A DNA stretch of 64,000 nt from Yersinia thracica (GTDB lineage: Bacteria > Pseudomonadota > Gammaproteobacteria > Enterobacterales > Enterobacteriaceae): positions 1 through 64,000 of the forward strand of contig NZ_CABHXX010000008.1 in assembly GCF_902170565.1 (NCBI RefSeq), in the 5' to 3' direction. Shown here one piece after another: positions 32,035 to 41,494 of the stretch (its first letter is position 1; every line of letters begins with the position of its first letter). The notes beneath the pieces were generated by a model. The model had not been told where the DNA came from. It saw only the letters and a list, made by a program, of their open reading frames with translations, and searched no databases. Position numbers and translations under genes: made by a program.

Positions 32035-32531
32035 TCCGGGTTGAAATTCCAGTGGATGCACCGGGGATTGACGCCTTATTGCGCCAGGCATTCAAGGGTG
32101 ATGATGAAGCTGAATTAGTGCAACAATTGCGCGAAGACGGCTTACTGACGCTGGGTATTGTGGCGACGGACGACGAGGGCGGTGTGGTTGGTTATGTCGC
32201 ATTCAGCCCAGTGGATGTGGGCGGTGAAGACCGTCAATGGGTTGCGTTGGCCCCGCTGGCGGTGCAAGAAAGCTTGCGTCGGCAAGGTCTGGCGGAGAAA
32301 CTAGTCTATGAAGGTCTCGACTCTCTGAATGAGTTCGGCTATGCCGCTGTCGTGGTGTTAGGCGATCCCGCCTATTATCAGCGTTTTGGCTTTGTTCCGG
32401 CGGCCCGCCATCAATTAACCTGCCGTTGGCCTGATACCGAAGAGGCCTTTCAGGTGTATGCGTTAGCAGAAGATGCATTGACTGATGCGGATGGCGAAGT
32501 GGTGTTTTCTGCGCCGTTTAATCGGTTCTAA
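32028..32531 (+). CDS. yhbS: GNAT-family N-acetyltransferase YhbS
   Basis: A 167-residue GNAT protein matching E. coli YhbS end to end. The acetyl-CoA loop appears as [18 protein letters not shown], followed by [15 protein letters not shown], a motif of the YhbS subgroup. It overlaps ubiT at its start and overlaps the convergent yhbQ by 14 bases at its end. Substrate unknown. Confidence 0.94.
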   Translation: MLIRVEIPVDAPGIDALLRQAFKGDDEAELVQQLREDGLLTLGIVATDDEGGVVGYVAFSPVDVGGEDRQWVALAPLAVQESLRRQGLAEKLVYEGLDSLNEFGYAAVVVLGDPAYYQRFGFVPAARHQLTCRWPDTEEAFQVYALAEDALTDADGEVVFSAPFNRF

Positions 32532-32811
32532 CGTCTAGCAATGATATCAATGAAGAGGGCTGGTTCATCACCAGCTTTTCTTTTTGCTGCTTACTAAGTT
32601 GTTTCACCCGATATTCCAGTTTCAACGCAGTTGAGCGATCCCCTGCTTCACAATGAAATACCAACACTAACTCCCCCTTACCCCGCAGCGCTTTTGCGCC
32701 TTTTCCGGCCTGATGTTGTGTGAGTCTTCTCGCTACGTCAGTGGTAATGCCGGTATACAGCATGCCGCTGGTGGTGCGCAGCAGATAGAGATGCCAAAGG
32801 CTGTCCGACAT
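32518..32811 (-). CDS. yhbQ: GIY-YIG nuclease-superfamily protein YhbQ
   Basis: A 97-residue GIY-YIG domain protein: [19 protein letters not shown] (GIY-YIG as LYLL...YTGI), [11 protein letters not shown] with the catalytic Arg, and [15 protein letters not shown]-like tail. E. coli YhbQ has reported nuclease activity and a DNA-damage link. Its 3' end overlaps yhbS by 14 bases on the other strand. In E. coli the next gene is yhbP; here yhbP lies 14 kb away. Confidence 0.94.
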   Translation of the reverse strand: MSDSLWHLYLLRTTSGMLYTGITTDVARRLTQHQAGKGAKALRGKGELVLVFHCEAGDRSTALKLEYRVKQLSKQQKEKLVMNQPSSLISLLDVRTD

Positions 32812-32947
32812 AATTTTATTCCAGTCCGGGGGTAGCGGTTCGGAACATTATTACCGGAATTTCCTATTGCATTCTGACTTTTTTATCTGCTGGCACCTAA
32901 TCAGTTTAAATCGGCTCTATTTTGCTCGATATGAGCCATTCTGTTGC

Positions 32948-34264
32948 TTATTTAGTCTTTGCTGCAAACTCAAAGCGCGGTGAAACTAAGCCGTACAGTG
33001 TCCAACCAAGGAAAGTCACAATCGCGCCCCACGTCATGGCTTCCTGACCTGAACTGTAAAGTGCATAGAAGCTGTACATCGCACCAATAAAGGCAATGAT
33101 ATTGGCTTTGCGCGCTTTGGCTGGTGGAACATTGGCGGTTTTCTGAATAATTACCAATGCTGCCATAGATAGAATGTATGGGATGATATTGGTCACGACC
33201 GCCAGATTGACCAGCACATTGAATTGTTTATTCAATGACGGGCTAATGGTCATCAGCGACAAGACACTCTGGATGACAACAATGGTCAGCATCCCTTTGA
33301 TTGGCGCATCAGCTTTACTGACTTTTGAGAAGATTTTCGGGAAAAAGCCTTCATCAGCAGAGGATTTAAATACCTGAGCAATGGTGAACTGCCAGCCGAG
33401 CAATGAACCGACACAAGACATAATCATCAATGCCATGATGATTTTACCCACGGCTGGGGTGAACATATAAGCGAATGCCAGGCCAAACGGCGCAGTTGAG
33501 TTCGCCAAATCCATATTCGGCACAATACCGGCGATGACGTTGGTCGAAATAATGTAGATAACCGCTGCACCTAAAGTCCCGCCCAATACCGCGATCGGAA
33601 CGTTACGTTCAGGGTTTTCTACCGCATCGGTGTTGGCACAGGCAGATTCCAGCCCCAGGAAAGCCCATAATGTCATAGAGATAGAAGAGCCGATAGCTTC
33701 AAAAGTTGGTACACCATGTGGGTTCCATGCCGCCGCGTAAGCTGAGCCGCTAAACCAGAACCACCCAATAATCGAAATCCCCACGACGGGGATAATCACC
33801 CCCCAGATGGTGACACTACTGATTTGCCCGGTAATACGTGCGCCACCGAAGTTAGCAACGGTTGCCAACCACAGTACGCCGATGGTGGCGATACAAATAC
33901 CGAATGGCGTTAAGGTGGTACCCAGTAATTCTGTGCCATAACCGACTGCTGATATCGCAATGGCGATATTGGCAATCAGCAGGGATGCGCCATAGGTATA
34001 GTTGGCCATAAAGTTGCCGGATTTGCCAAAAGCGTATTCTGCATAACCGCCCATCCCCCCTGATTTTCGGCTGAACATCCCGCACTGAGCAAAGGCATAA
34101 GCCAGTGCCATAGAACCCACGGCGGTAACTAACCATGAAATGATAGAAATCGTCCCAACTTCGGCGAGTTTGGTTGGCAGCATAATTATGCCGGACCCCA
34201 TCATATTGACGGCGGTCAGAATAGTTAGCTGGACGACTCCCATCTTATTATTTGTTTTACTCAT
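32948..34264 (-). CDS. potE: Putrescine-ornithine antiporter PotE
   Basis: A 438-residue APC-family transporter with twelve hydrophobic segments. Near-identical to E. coli PotE through NKMGVVQLTILTAVNMMGSG, GMGGYAEYAFGKSGNFMANY and LWAFLGLESACANTDAVENP. It exchanges external ornithine for cytosolic putrescine and so completes the acid-consuming SpeF cycle. It lies 90 bases downstream of speF in one operon. Confidence 0.97.
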   Translation of the reverse strand: MSKTNNKMGVVQLTILTAVNMMGSGIIMLPTKLAEVGTISIISWLVTAVGSMALAYAFAQCGMFSRKSGGMGGYAEYAFGKSGNFMANYTYGASLLIANIAIAISAVGYGTELLGTTLTPFGICIATIGVLWLATVANFGGARITGQISSVTIWGVIIPVVGISIIGWFWFSGSAYAAAWNPHGVPTFEAIGSSISMTLWAFLGLESACANTDAVENPERNVPIAVLGGTLGAAVIYIISTNVIAGIVPNMDLANSTAPFGLAFAYMFTPAVGKIIMALMIMSCVGSLLGWQFTIAQVFKSSADEGFFPKIFSKVSKADAPIKGMLTIVVIQSVLSLMTISPSLNKQFNVLVNLAVVTNIIPYILSMAALVIIQKTANVPPAKARKANIIAFIGAMYSFYALYSSGQEAMTWGAIVTFLGWTLYGLVSPRFEFAAKTK

Positions 34265-34354
34265 TTTTATTATCTCTTTTAAAATTTCAGAGACTGCGAG
34301 AATAGTTTCCCGCAGGTTTGAGTTATTGATTGTTTTTAATAGATACTTTTTATT

Positions 34355-36520
34355 TTACTTATTTTTCATCATGTAGCCGTATGCGCGGTTCCATCCATCT
34401 TCATCGACTTGTAAATAAACACCCTGTAATTCAGGTGCAAAGCCTGGCAATAAATTAATACTTTCTTCAAGTGCCAGGAAATAACGTTGAGCCGCGCCAC
34501 CCCAAACTTCACCAGGGACAACACACAATACTCCCGGTGGGTAAGGAAGTGCACCTTCAGCGGCAATTCGACCTTCTGCTTTGCACAGTGGCACTAATTC
34601 AGCATGTCCACGGACGAATTCAATATTGGCATCCTGAGGATTCATCACGACTTTAGGGAAGTATTGTTTACGGAACATTTCTTTTTGTAGCTGTTTAACA
34701 TCATAGCTGACATAAAGATCATGCATTTCCTGACATAATTTACCGATGGTATATCCTTTATAACGAGTTTCGTTATTACGATAAACCGTTGGTAATACCT
34801 CACTTAACAATGCATCTTCTTCAATGAAACGTTCAAAACGAGCAATTTGTGCTACCAAATGTTGCATTTTCGCCAAGTCTTCAGCTGGCGTTAATAAGAA
34901 CAGAATGGAATTAAGGTCACATTTTTCTGGCACGATACCATTTTCACGCAGGAAATTAGCCAGAATGGTCGCTGGAATACCTGATGCAGTATATTCGCCA
35001 GTATTGGTATCAATCCCTGGTGTGGTTAATAATAGTTTACATGGGTCAACAAAATATTGTGACTCTTCGTAACCTTCAAAAGCATGCCATTTTTCGCCAG
35101 GAATAAAATTAAAGAAACGTAAATCTTGTGCCATGGCATCGGTGTCATATTGTTGCCAAGGTTTGCCATCAACCTCTACCGGAACAAAAGGTTTAATCAT
35201 ATTACAGGTATTTAAAATCATTTTACGGGCTTCAATACCGGTCTTAACACAATCTAACCACATACGCTGGCCACTTTTTCCTTCATGCATTTTCGCATTA
35301 ACATCTAATGCTGCGAATAATGGATAAAATGGGCTAGTGGATGCATGCAACATAAAGGCATTATTAAAACGTTTATGGTTACAATAACGATCCTGGCCTT
35401 TAATATGTTTGTCTTTCTTATGAATTTGCGAAGTTTGTGAGAAACCAGCTTGTTGTTTATGTACTGATTGCGTAACGATAATCCCCGGATCGTTTTCATT
35501 CAGCTCAAGTAATAATGGTGAACAATCTTTCATCATCGGAATAAATTGTTCGTAGCCCACCCAAGCGGAGTCGAACAGAATATAATCGCAAAGGTGACCA
35601 ATTTTATCCACGACCTGACGAGCATTATAAATAGTGCCGTCATAAGTCCCCAATTGAATAATCGCCAGGCGGAATGGGCGAGCTTCATTGGCGCGGTCAG
35701 GCGCTACGCCACGTATTTGTTCGCGCAGGTATTTTTCTTCGAAGCAGTGGGCATCAATACCGCCGATAAAGCCGAACGGGTTACGGGCAGTCTCCAGATA
35801 TACCGGTGTTGCCCCAGCTTGAATCAGTGCGCCATGGTGGTTGGATTTGTGATTATTACGGTCAAATAGCACCAAATCACCACGGGCTAACAGAGCATTA
35901 GTGGCCACTTTATTAGAGGCAGAAGTCCCGTTCAGGACGAAATAAGTTTTATCGGCATTAAATACTTTTGCTGCATGTTTTTGAGCATCACAAGGCGCGC
36001 CTTCATGAATAAGCAAATCACCTAATTTGACGTCAGCATTACACATATCAGAACGGAAAATAGTTTCGCCGTAGAAGTCAAAGAATTGACGGCCAGCCGG
36101 ATGTTTACGGAAGAATTGCCCCCCTTGGTGTCCTGGGCAGGCAAACGTGGAGTTTCCCATTTCTACATATTTTTTTAATGTATTGAAGAAGGGGGGCAGC
36201 AATTCTTTCTCATATTTTTCAGCGGCGGATTCCAGTTGTTTACCGTAAAAATCAGTATTGTCACCGCACAGCTCAAATACCCCATTTAAAGACGGTAATA
36301 CATCAGTATTCAGTTCTTCTTCACAACAAACCGCCGCAAAAATAGGGATATCCAAACCTAATGAATGAATGCTTTCAATGACATTATTATTAATATCCTG
36401 AACAGAAAGTACCACGGCAGCAACATCAGTAAAATCTGTGTGTAAAACATCCACGACTTCGCGTTGGGTTTCAAAGCAGGGTATTGCTGAAGTACTTGCT
36501 GCGATATTTAACTTCTTCAT
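34355..36520 (-). CDS. speF: Inducible (degradative) ornithine decarboxylase
   Basis: A 721-residue PLP enzyme of the Orn/Lys/Arg decarboxylase class I (fold type I). The N-terminal wing (1-105) is followed by the PLP domain; the Schiff-base lysine is in TQSVHKQQAGFSQTS. STFACPGHQGGQFFRKHPAG is the conserved entry to the active site. It makes putrescine and CO2 from ornithine and consumes a proton. It is preceded by the 34-codon speFL leader ORF and a 457-base untranslated spacer, the regulatory arrangement known from E. coli and Salmonella. Confidence 0.97.
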   Translation of the reverse strand: MKKLNIAASTSAIPCFETQREVVDVLHTDFTDVAAVVLSVQDINNNVIESIHSLGLDIPIFAAVCCEEELNTDVLPSLNGVFELCGDNTDFYGKQLESAAEKYEKELLPPFFNTLKKYVEMGNSTFACPGHQGGQFFRKHPAGRQFFDFYGETIFRSDMCNADVKLGDLLIHEGAPCDAQKHAAKVFNADKTYFVLNGTSASNKVATNALLARGDLVLFDRNNHKSNHHGALIQAGATPVYLETARNPFGFIGGIDAHCFEEKYLREQIRGVAPDRANEARPFRLAIIQLGTYDGTIYNARQVVDKIGHLCDYILFDSAWVGYEQFIPMMKDCSPLLLELNENDPGIIVTQSVHKQQAGFSQTSQIHKKDKHIKGQDRYCNHKRFNNAFMLHASTSPFYPLFAALDVNAKMHEGKSGQRMWLDCVKTGIEARKMILNTCNMIKPFVPVEVDGKPWQQYDTDAMAQDLRFFNFIPGEKWHAFEGYEESQYFVDPCKLLLTTPGIDTNTGEYTASGIPATILANFLRENGIVPEKCDLNSILFLLTPAEDLAKMQHLVAQIARFERFIEEDALLSEVLPTVYRNNETRYKGYTIGKLCQEMHDLYVSYDVKQLQKEMFRKQYFPKVVMNPQDANIEFVRGHAELVPLCKAEGRIAAEGALPYPPGVLCVVPGEVWGGAAQRYFLALEESINLLPGFAPELQGVYLQVDEDGWNRAYGYMMKNK

Positions 36521-36977
36521 TTATTTTTCTCTCTTATTTTATTTAGGGTATATGAACCCGTCCAACATTTTTGCAAGTTGGATTTAGTCGTTTAATAAAT
36601 TCTGCGTATAGCAATCCGTATCAATGAATTAATATTCATTAATAATCTGGGCTGCTTTATATCTTTGCTGCGTAACACCACGGCTGAATTTCAGACGCAG
36701 TGATCCATATGTCATTTAGCATTAATGACAAAGGTGACATTAATTTTTTACGAGATAGCTATGTTTCTGCTGAAAGACGTAAACATCGCACCAATATCCA
36801 GAAAGTGCACTGGCACCCATCTGTTAGGCTTGAAAATATTACGAGTGTTCGTCTTTTCGAATGACGCAGACAATAGTTAACATCACGTAAAGGCAAGAAA
36901 GCACTTTTCGTCGCTGTTAAATATTGAGCATAGACAATGACTATCCAATAAAAATGGATGTCATCGCAGGAGGGAGA
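36521..36977 (-). promoter_or_regulatory. Long speFL-speF leader region
   Basis: 457 bases between the speFL stop and the speF ATG with no convincing gene. In E. coli the equivalent region holds a Rho-dependent termination zone and an anti-SD stem that are blocked when the ribosome stalls on speFL with bound ornithine. Short complementary segments such as TAATG / CATTA near 36724-36743 are visible here. A 26-codon ORF at 36740-36820 lacks a ribosome site. Confidence 0.6.
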
Positions 36978-37082
36978 TTATCTATAATGGTAATAAGAAA
37001 AGTTAAAATAACTACGGTGTGCGGGCATCATTAAATGCGTTGTTCGCCTTATATGTGCCATTTTCTTGTTGTTATTTTCCAT
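36978..37082 (-). CDS. speFL: Ornithine-sensing leader peptide SpeFL
   Basis: A 34-codon ORF, exactly the length of E. coli SpeFL. It starts MENNN and contains the hallmark HIRRTTH (residues 10-16), then an aromatic, basic tail ending SYYHYR. In E. coli this nascent peptide binds ornithine in the ribosome exit tunnel, stalls at its end and lets RNA polymerase pass into speF. The conserved HIRRTTH core and the changed tail (FHFFNAR in E. coli, SYYHYR here) are consistent with the same mechanism. It lies on the same strand as speF, 457 bases upstream. Confidence 0.92.
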   Translation of the reverse strand: MENNNKKMAHIRRTTHLMMPAHRSYFNFSYYHYR

Positions 37083-37190
37083 TTGTGTAAGGTCTCTGGT
37101 TTTTTAAACATTAAACAAGGTTGCCGTTTTAAACAAAACTTTCAAAAACGAACTGATGGCGGTTATTCTAGTCATAACACTCATTCATTC

Positions 37191-37206
37191 TGTGACTTAA
37201 GTCACG
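37191..37206. promoter_or_regulatory. CRP-like palindrome upstream of speFL
   Basis: TGTGACTTAAGTCACG matches the CRP consensus TGTGA-N6-TCACA at 9 of 10 positions and contains a perfect 14-base palindrome. Confidence 0.6.
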
Positions 37207-37594
37207 TTTTTATCCGATTTTAAAATGCCTTTTGACTAATAAATGAATAAATAACTATTTTTATTCATTTTTAACGGTATTTATTCAAAACTGTACTGGA
37301 TGTTATGCAATACAGTAAGATTATATTTAACACGGCGGATACATTGGCGGGTTTATTATTATGCGATATTAGCAATGAGTGCGGCTTCTTAATAGATTTT
37401 GTATTTTATTTGTTAATCCATAATTATTTGTTACATCCAAACTTATACGCTTATTTTGCATATAAATTCATATGCATCTTATGCAGTAAATGCTAGCTAA
37501 ATCACGTTATCAGGCGGTTTTTCGCCATAAATCCTTTTCTCTGGGAGGATATGCTGAAAACTCTTTCTTTGAGGGATATAAGTGTCGAGAAAGA

Positions 37595-37611
37595 GGGGCA
37601 ATGATTGCCCC
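37595..37611 (-). terminator. Hairpin downstream of the heparinase-like gene
   Basis: GGGGCA / TGCCCC with a five-base loop, 14 bases past the stop; on the minus strand it is followed by CTCTTTCT, so only moderately terminator-like. Confidence 0.5.
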
Positions 37612-37624
37612 ATCCTAAATAAGA

Positions 37625-39673
37625 CTAACTGAATAGCGGTAGGCTACTGTCGGTAAAGGGAATTTTTACCTGTATAACCTGCTGTTGACGCGTTAATGTG
37701 ATGGATAATATCTCGCCATTATTGTCCACTTGAACATCCAACAGGGGGTCGTGGTTATTCATATCAAACACGCAAGTGACCAGTGACTCAGGTTGATGAT
37801 GACGCAAAATCAGATAACTGATATCACGCACCGACGGATTTGCCGGTGCCAACCCCTGAAATAGGGTGGCATCCGCTGCGAGCCAAAGTGATAACGGGCG
37901 TGCCGCTGTTTGATAGCGGCACTGAATCACGCCATTGAGTGGTTGGGCGGTCACCTGATGTAAATATTGCATCGGCCCATTGCTGCTAAAAGTGGCACTT
38001 TCCCCCACTGATTCCATTGCTGTGCCGTCAATATGCAGTGTCCAGTTCCACTCTTGCTGATGTGGATTAACGATACTGCTGAGGTCAATAATGGCGTCAT
38101 CCAACCACAAAATACGGCGACGGAATTTGACATCGCGATAAGCTTCGCAATCCCATTGAACACGAGTATGACTGTCTAACTCGGGCGCTTTTTTACTCCA
38201 ATCTACCTCTGTATCCAAGCAACTAAATTTTGCCGATTGATGCCAGTTATGAATCACCGGCACTGCGGGCGGCTGATTTGCCTGGTTAATACTCAGCGTA
38301 TTGTGAGTGGCGCTATTTTTGTAGTATCCATAATGTAGCTGCGCGCCATAACCTGTGGTGCCTAAATCCGGCAGGATTTCGTGCCCTTGCTCAAACAAAA
38401 TTAAATTTAGCCGATCATAATGATCGTGTTCACCTCCGTAAGGGCTGTGTTTTACCAACAAAGCCCGGCCAGACTGCGGTTGGCGCAAGATGGTCAGCCC
38501 GCAATCCGGTGCATGCAGTGTATCGGTTGGAATGACATCAATCATTTGTGGTGGTAATTCTTCAACGCCATACAGCAGAGCATCCAAATTTAGGCGCGGC
38601 TCATGGCGATAAATATGCTGTAGGGCGGCAGCATATTCATCATTACCATAGGTTTTAAAAGCAAATTCATACAAATGGGCATGATTGAGCTGCTCTTGGC
38701 CCGCAGTACAATCATTGATGCGCGGGAATGTGCCATCGGGCATCAGCAGTTTTAAAGGGAAACTGAGCATATCGCGGTAATAAGGCAACGCCAGCAGACT
38801 GTAGCGGCTACCGGCGGCCAGTTTTTCAAATGACCAGAAGCCTTGCAGCGCATAAAAGTGATAATGCACCGAGCCTTCAAACCATAATCCCTCATTGAAC
38901 AACCCATGTTCTAGCTGATAACGCAGGCCATATTCGGCATTCACCGCAAACTCAACATAGTGTTCATCTTCGAGGATCAAGCCGATCACCGCGATAGCGC
39001 TGCTGATCTTCACTTCATGGTTATGTAACTGGCGGGTGCGGTGTTGCATTAAGAAATCCGCGCCCTCTCGCAATAAGCGCCCGGCGATGCAGTCGCGTTG
39101 TTCCTGACTGAGCGCGTCGGCAATAAAGTCATAACCCAATGCAAAATCGAGCAGGCAATTGGCCTCACACAATGTCTGTGCATTGGCTTTGCCCGGCCCG
39201 TTGTACGGAATCCCCCCGTGAACTTCATAGTTAGGATAGTAGCGGGCGTAATTGATCAGAATATCCCGCACCTTTTCGAAGTAACGACTTTCTCCAGTGA
39301 GCTGCCACAGCAAACCGAGCTGATTACAGGCTTTGGCATTGAGGCCATTAAGCGCCCGCCACCAGGCACCGTCATAGGGTTCTCCGCTAAACAGATGCGA
39401 GTCTATCGGGCAACGGTGTTGAGTCGGTGAATGGCGATCCCACTCCAACATCACACCGTGATCAGGGCAATAATAGTAATGGTTCCAGGTGGCGATACCG
39501 GTGGTCGGGACTTGTGTTTCTGAGTCCAAAATCACCTGATTGCCTGCAATCAGCGAGGCAATAATCTCCGGCTGCTGCTGCACTGGATTTCCCTGATGTA
39601 GCACTGTATTTTTCTGATATAGCACAGCGCGCTGGCGGATTTTTGCCATCTGCCGATCCGTAAACTGCTTCAT
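37625..39673 (-). CDS. Heparinase II/III-family polysaccharide (oligo-uronate) lyase
   Basis: A 682-residue protein without signal peptide, so probably cytosolic. The N-terminal part is an alpha-toroid (repeats such as WWRALNGLNAKACNQLGLLWQLTGE); the C-terminal half is the beta-rich heparinase II/III domain. Candidate catalytic segments are QLHNHEVKISSA (Asn/His), SVHYHFYAL (Tyr) and GEHDHYDRLNL (His), the pattern seen in PL15/PL17/PL21-type exolyases that release unsaturated monouronates. It follows the secreted lyase gene by 22 bases in one operon. The true substrate (alginate, glucuronan or a glycosaminoglycan oligomer) cannot be read from the sequence. Confidence 0.8.
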   Translation of the reverse strand: MKQFTDRQMAKIRQRAVLYQKNTVLHQGNPVQQQPEIIASLIAGNQVILDSETQVPTTGIATWNHYYYCPDHGVMLEWDRHSPTQHRCPIDSHLFSGEPYDGAWWRALNGLNAKACNQLGLLWQLTGESRYFEKVRDILINYARYYPNYEVHGGIPYNGPGKANAQTLCEANCLLDFALGYDFIADALSQEQRDCIAGRLLREGADFLMQHRTRQLHNHEVKISSAIAVIGLILEDEHYVEFAVNAEYGLRYQLEHGLFNEGLWFEGSVHYHFYALQGFWSFEKLAAGSRYSLLALPYYRDMLSFPLKLLMPDGTFPRINDCTAGQEQLNHAHLYEFAFKTYGNDEYAAALQHIYRHEPRLNLDALLYGVEELPPQMIDVIPTDTLHAPDCGLTILRQPQSGRALLVKHSPYGGEHDHYDRLNLILFEQGHEILPDLGTTGYGAQLHYGYYKNSATHNTLSINQANQPPAVPVIHNWHQSAKFSCLDTEVDWSKKAPELDSHTRVQWDCEAYRDVKFRRRILWLDDAIIDLSSIVNPHQQEWNWTLHIDGTAMESVGESATFSSNGPMQYLHQVTAQPLNGVIQCRYQTAARPLSLWLAADATLFQGLAPANPSVRDISYLILRHHQPESLVTCVFDMNNHDPLLDVQVDNNGEILSITLTRQQQVIQVKIPFTDSSLPLFS

Positions 39674-39695
39674 ATCTGGTGTGTCCTCGCGGTGC

Positions 39696-40931
39696 TTATT
39701 TTTTTGTGTTCAGTGGCTGTGTTATTGGGTAAAGCAGGATTTCAACGGCATCCGGATATTGGGCAATCAGGTATTGCGCTTTTTGTTGGAAATCAGTGTC
39801 AGCCGGGTAGGCGCGGGCGGCCGTTATCATATTGACCAAGGCTTTTTTATCTTGCACCCCGTCCAAGTCTTTGTACGGCCAAACCTGGTCGGTATTGATA
39901 AAGCCCGCGACATATTGATAGCCTTTTTTCAAACTGTGTTCATCAAGGCTAAAGTTCCAGATATCTTTATCGGCCACTTCACCCAGGCGGCCCAGCTTGT
40001 TGTAGGCTTCCAGATGGAAATTACTGTAATGCCATGGGCGGGTGCGTTCCAGTTCTGCATTTTGGCGGCCTTGCATATCAAAATGCGAGGGAATTCGGCG
40101 CAGTTGCGTGATTTCTAAGCGCTTTTGTGCGGCGGCTTTTTGGTCGCTGAACAACGCAAAAGAGGCGGCCTGCATATCAAAATAGGTGCCGTGGTTATTA
40201 TGCCAATTATCCTCTTCGAAACCATTTTGGCTGGTGGTCATCCATTGATAAAAATCTTTGTACCAAAGTTTGATAGCTTGATAGTCGGCGTCATTGAGGA
40301 CATTCGCGGGCCTTATCAATTCCACCGCATCAATAACGTCTACCAGTGCCCGGCTATCTATCAAGCCAATACCTCGGCCTTCATTGATGCCCGGAATAGC
40401 TTGAGCATATTGTAAATTCGGGTTCATTCGGGTATTGGGGTTGACGAACCAATTGACCAATAAATCGCGCGCTTTTTCGGCATACTCTGGCTTGCCGGTA
40501 AAGCTATAAGCTAATGCCAGATAATAGACATCGGCACTGAAGCTGTTCATGCGTTTCTTATCAGTCGCGTCACTATTGGCATCAGGATTCGTTTCGCCGT
40601 CTTTACGCAAATAAGGCATGCCGTCTTTCTTACTTGGGTCCGGCCACCAATAAGGTGGGAAGCTGTAATAGTCATGTTTATCACCACTGGCGGCCAACAG
40701 ACTTTTATCCATGACAGAATAGAGCGGCGCTTTCAGGGCAATGTCTGCTTTAGCTATCAGATTTTTATAGGATTTTTCATATAGCGGATTGTTTTGTTTA
40801 ATTTGGTCAATGCTATAGTTTATATCATCCATTTTTAATAATAATGGGTGGCTTTCTGCCGCGTAAATAAAGGGCGAAGAGCTAAGAAGAATAGCCAGTA
40901 ATAGGTTTTTTTTACCCAACATTTTCATCAT
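39696..40931 (-). CDS. Secreted alginate-lyase-superfamily protein (PF05426-like)
   Basis: A 411-residue protein with a clear signal peptide (basic start, hydrophobic core, cleavage near YAAE at residue 25), so periplasmic or secreted. The fold is the alpha/alpha toroid of alginate-lyase-like enzymes: KHDYYSFPPYWWPDPSK, MPYLRKDGETNPD, and the Asn-His pair in WHNNHGTYFDMQ that corresponds to the catalytic NNH of AlgL-type lyases. AAGGA precedes the start. It is first in a minus-strand operon with the heparinase-like gene, and is related to the cytosolic protein at 45695. Substrate unproven. Confidence 0.8.
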   Translation of the reverse strand: MMKMLGKKNLLLAILLSSSPFIYAAESHPLLLKMDDINYSIDQIKQNNPLYEKSYKNLIAKADIALKAPLYSVMDKSLLAASGDKHDYYSFPPYWWPDPSKKDGMPYLRKDGETNPDANSDATDKKRMNSFSADVYYLALAYSFTGKPEYAEKARDLLVNWFVNPNTRMNPNLQYAQAIPGINEGRGIGLIDSRALVDVIDAVELIRPANVLNDADYQAIKLWYKDFYQWMTTSQNGFEEDNWHNNHGTYFDMQAASFALFSDQKAAAQKRLEITQLRRIPSHFDMQGRQNAELERTRPWHYSNFHLEAYNKLGRLGEVADKDIWNFSLDEHSLKKGYQYVAGFINTDQVWPYKDLDGVQDKKALVNMITAARAYPADTDFQQKAQYLIAQYPDAVEILLYPITQPLNTKK

Positions 40932-41494
40932 ACTTTCCTTATTTTTTATGATTTACATGATTAAAAATAAAGTGTTTTGGTTGATTTAATTAATTTATCC
41001 ATTCTTAATGAATAGTTTTTCTTACCTTTAAAAAACAAGGTTATTAAATTTATTGGTACGCTATCAATAAAGGGAACGCTGTTCCATTTAAGATGGATTT
41101 TAATTCTAGGGTAAAGTTTTAGGACTTTTGTGATCTAGATCTATCTTATAAATTATCTGTTAATAAATGATTTAAATTGTGATTGGCATCAAATTAAATC
41201 TCTATTTTAGACATTTTTTAGGCAATTTAAATAATTACACGATTTTTTTATTTTTTAAAATGAAGATATTATAGCTTTGTTTTTAAAAGGTAATTTAACT
41301 TAATTGTTATTTTGTCTCATTTTGCAAGTGTGATCTTAAGCAGAAATATTAAAATGGAATTAAGTTTTGTTTTTTATGGTGTAGTTTTTTGTTTTCCTCT
41401 GAGTTCTAATGTTGTCGAGTGTTTCGTGATTTTATTCTGTTATTTAAACTTCTGGGTAAATTCATAAAAATTAGATTTCAACGAGGACGCTAAG
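40932..41494. promoter_or_regulatory. Divergent promoter region of the polysaccharide locus
   Basis: 563 very AT-rich bases between the two divergent operons with no gene. It holds three TGTGA motifs: 41129-41144, 41179-41194 and 41329-41344. No regulator gene and no clear KdgR-type box was seen. Confidence 0.6.
41179..41194. promoter_or_regulatory. CRP-like site in divergent promoter
   Basis: TGTGATTGGCATCAAA matches TGTGA-N6-TCACA at 9 of 10 positions. A second motif at 41129-41144, TGTGATCTAGATCTAT, has a perfect left half and the ideal spacer but a weak right half. Confidence 0.55.

Larger units (their letters stand above)
37083..37624. promoter_or_regulatory. AT-rich upstream region of speFL with three palindromes
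   Basis: No supported gene in 540 bases. It holds a CRP-like 16-mer at 37191-37206, a perfect 10-base-arm inverted repeat at 37241-37270 (AAATGAATAA / TTATTCATTT) and ACTGTA / TACAGT at 37290-37316. These lie 110-235 bases upstream of speFL. Confidence 0.5.

Noticed and set aside
36740-36820. 26-codon ORF in the speF leader
   Set aside because: No ribosome-binding site and no known relative; more likely part of the untranslated leader.
37035-37223. 62-codon plus-strand ORF
   Set aside because: It is antisense to speFL, which has clear family similarity; the plus-strand frame has none.
37305-37496. 63-codon plus-strand ORF upstream of the lyase operon
   Set aside because: Very AT-rich, no ribosome site, composition typical of chance ORFs in non-coding DNA.
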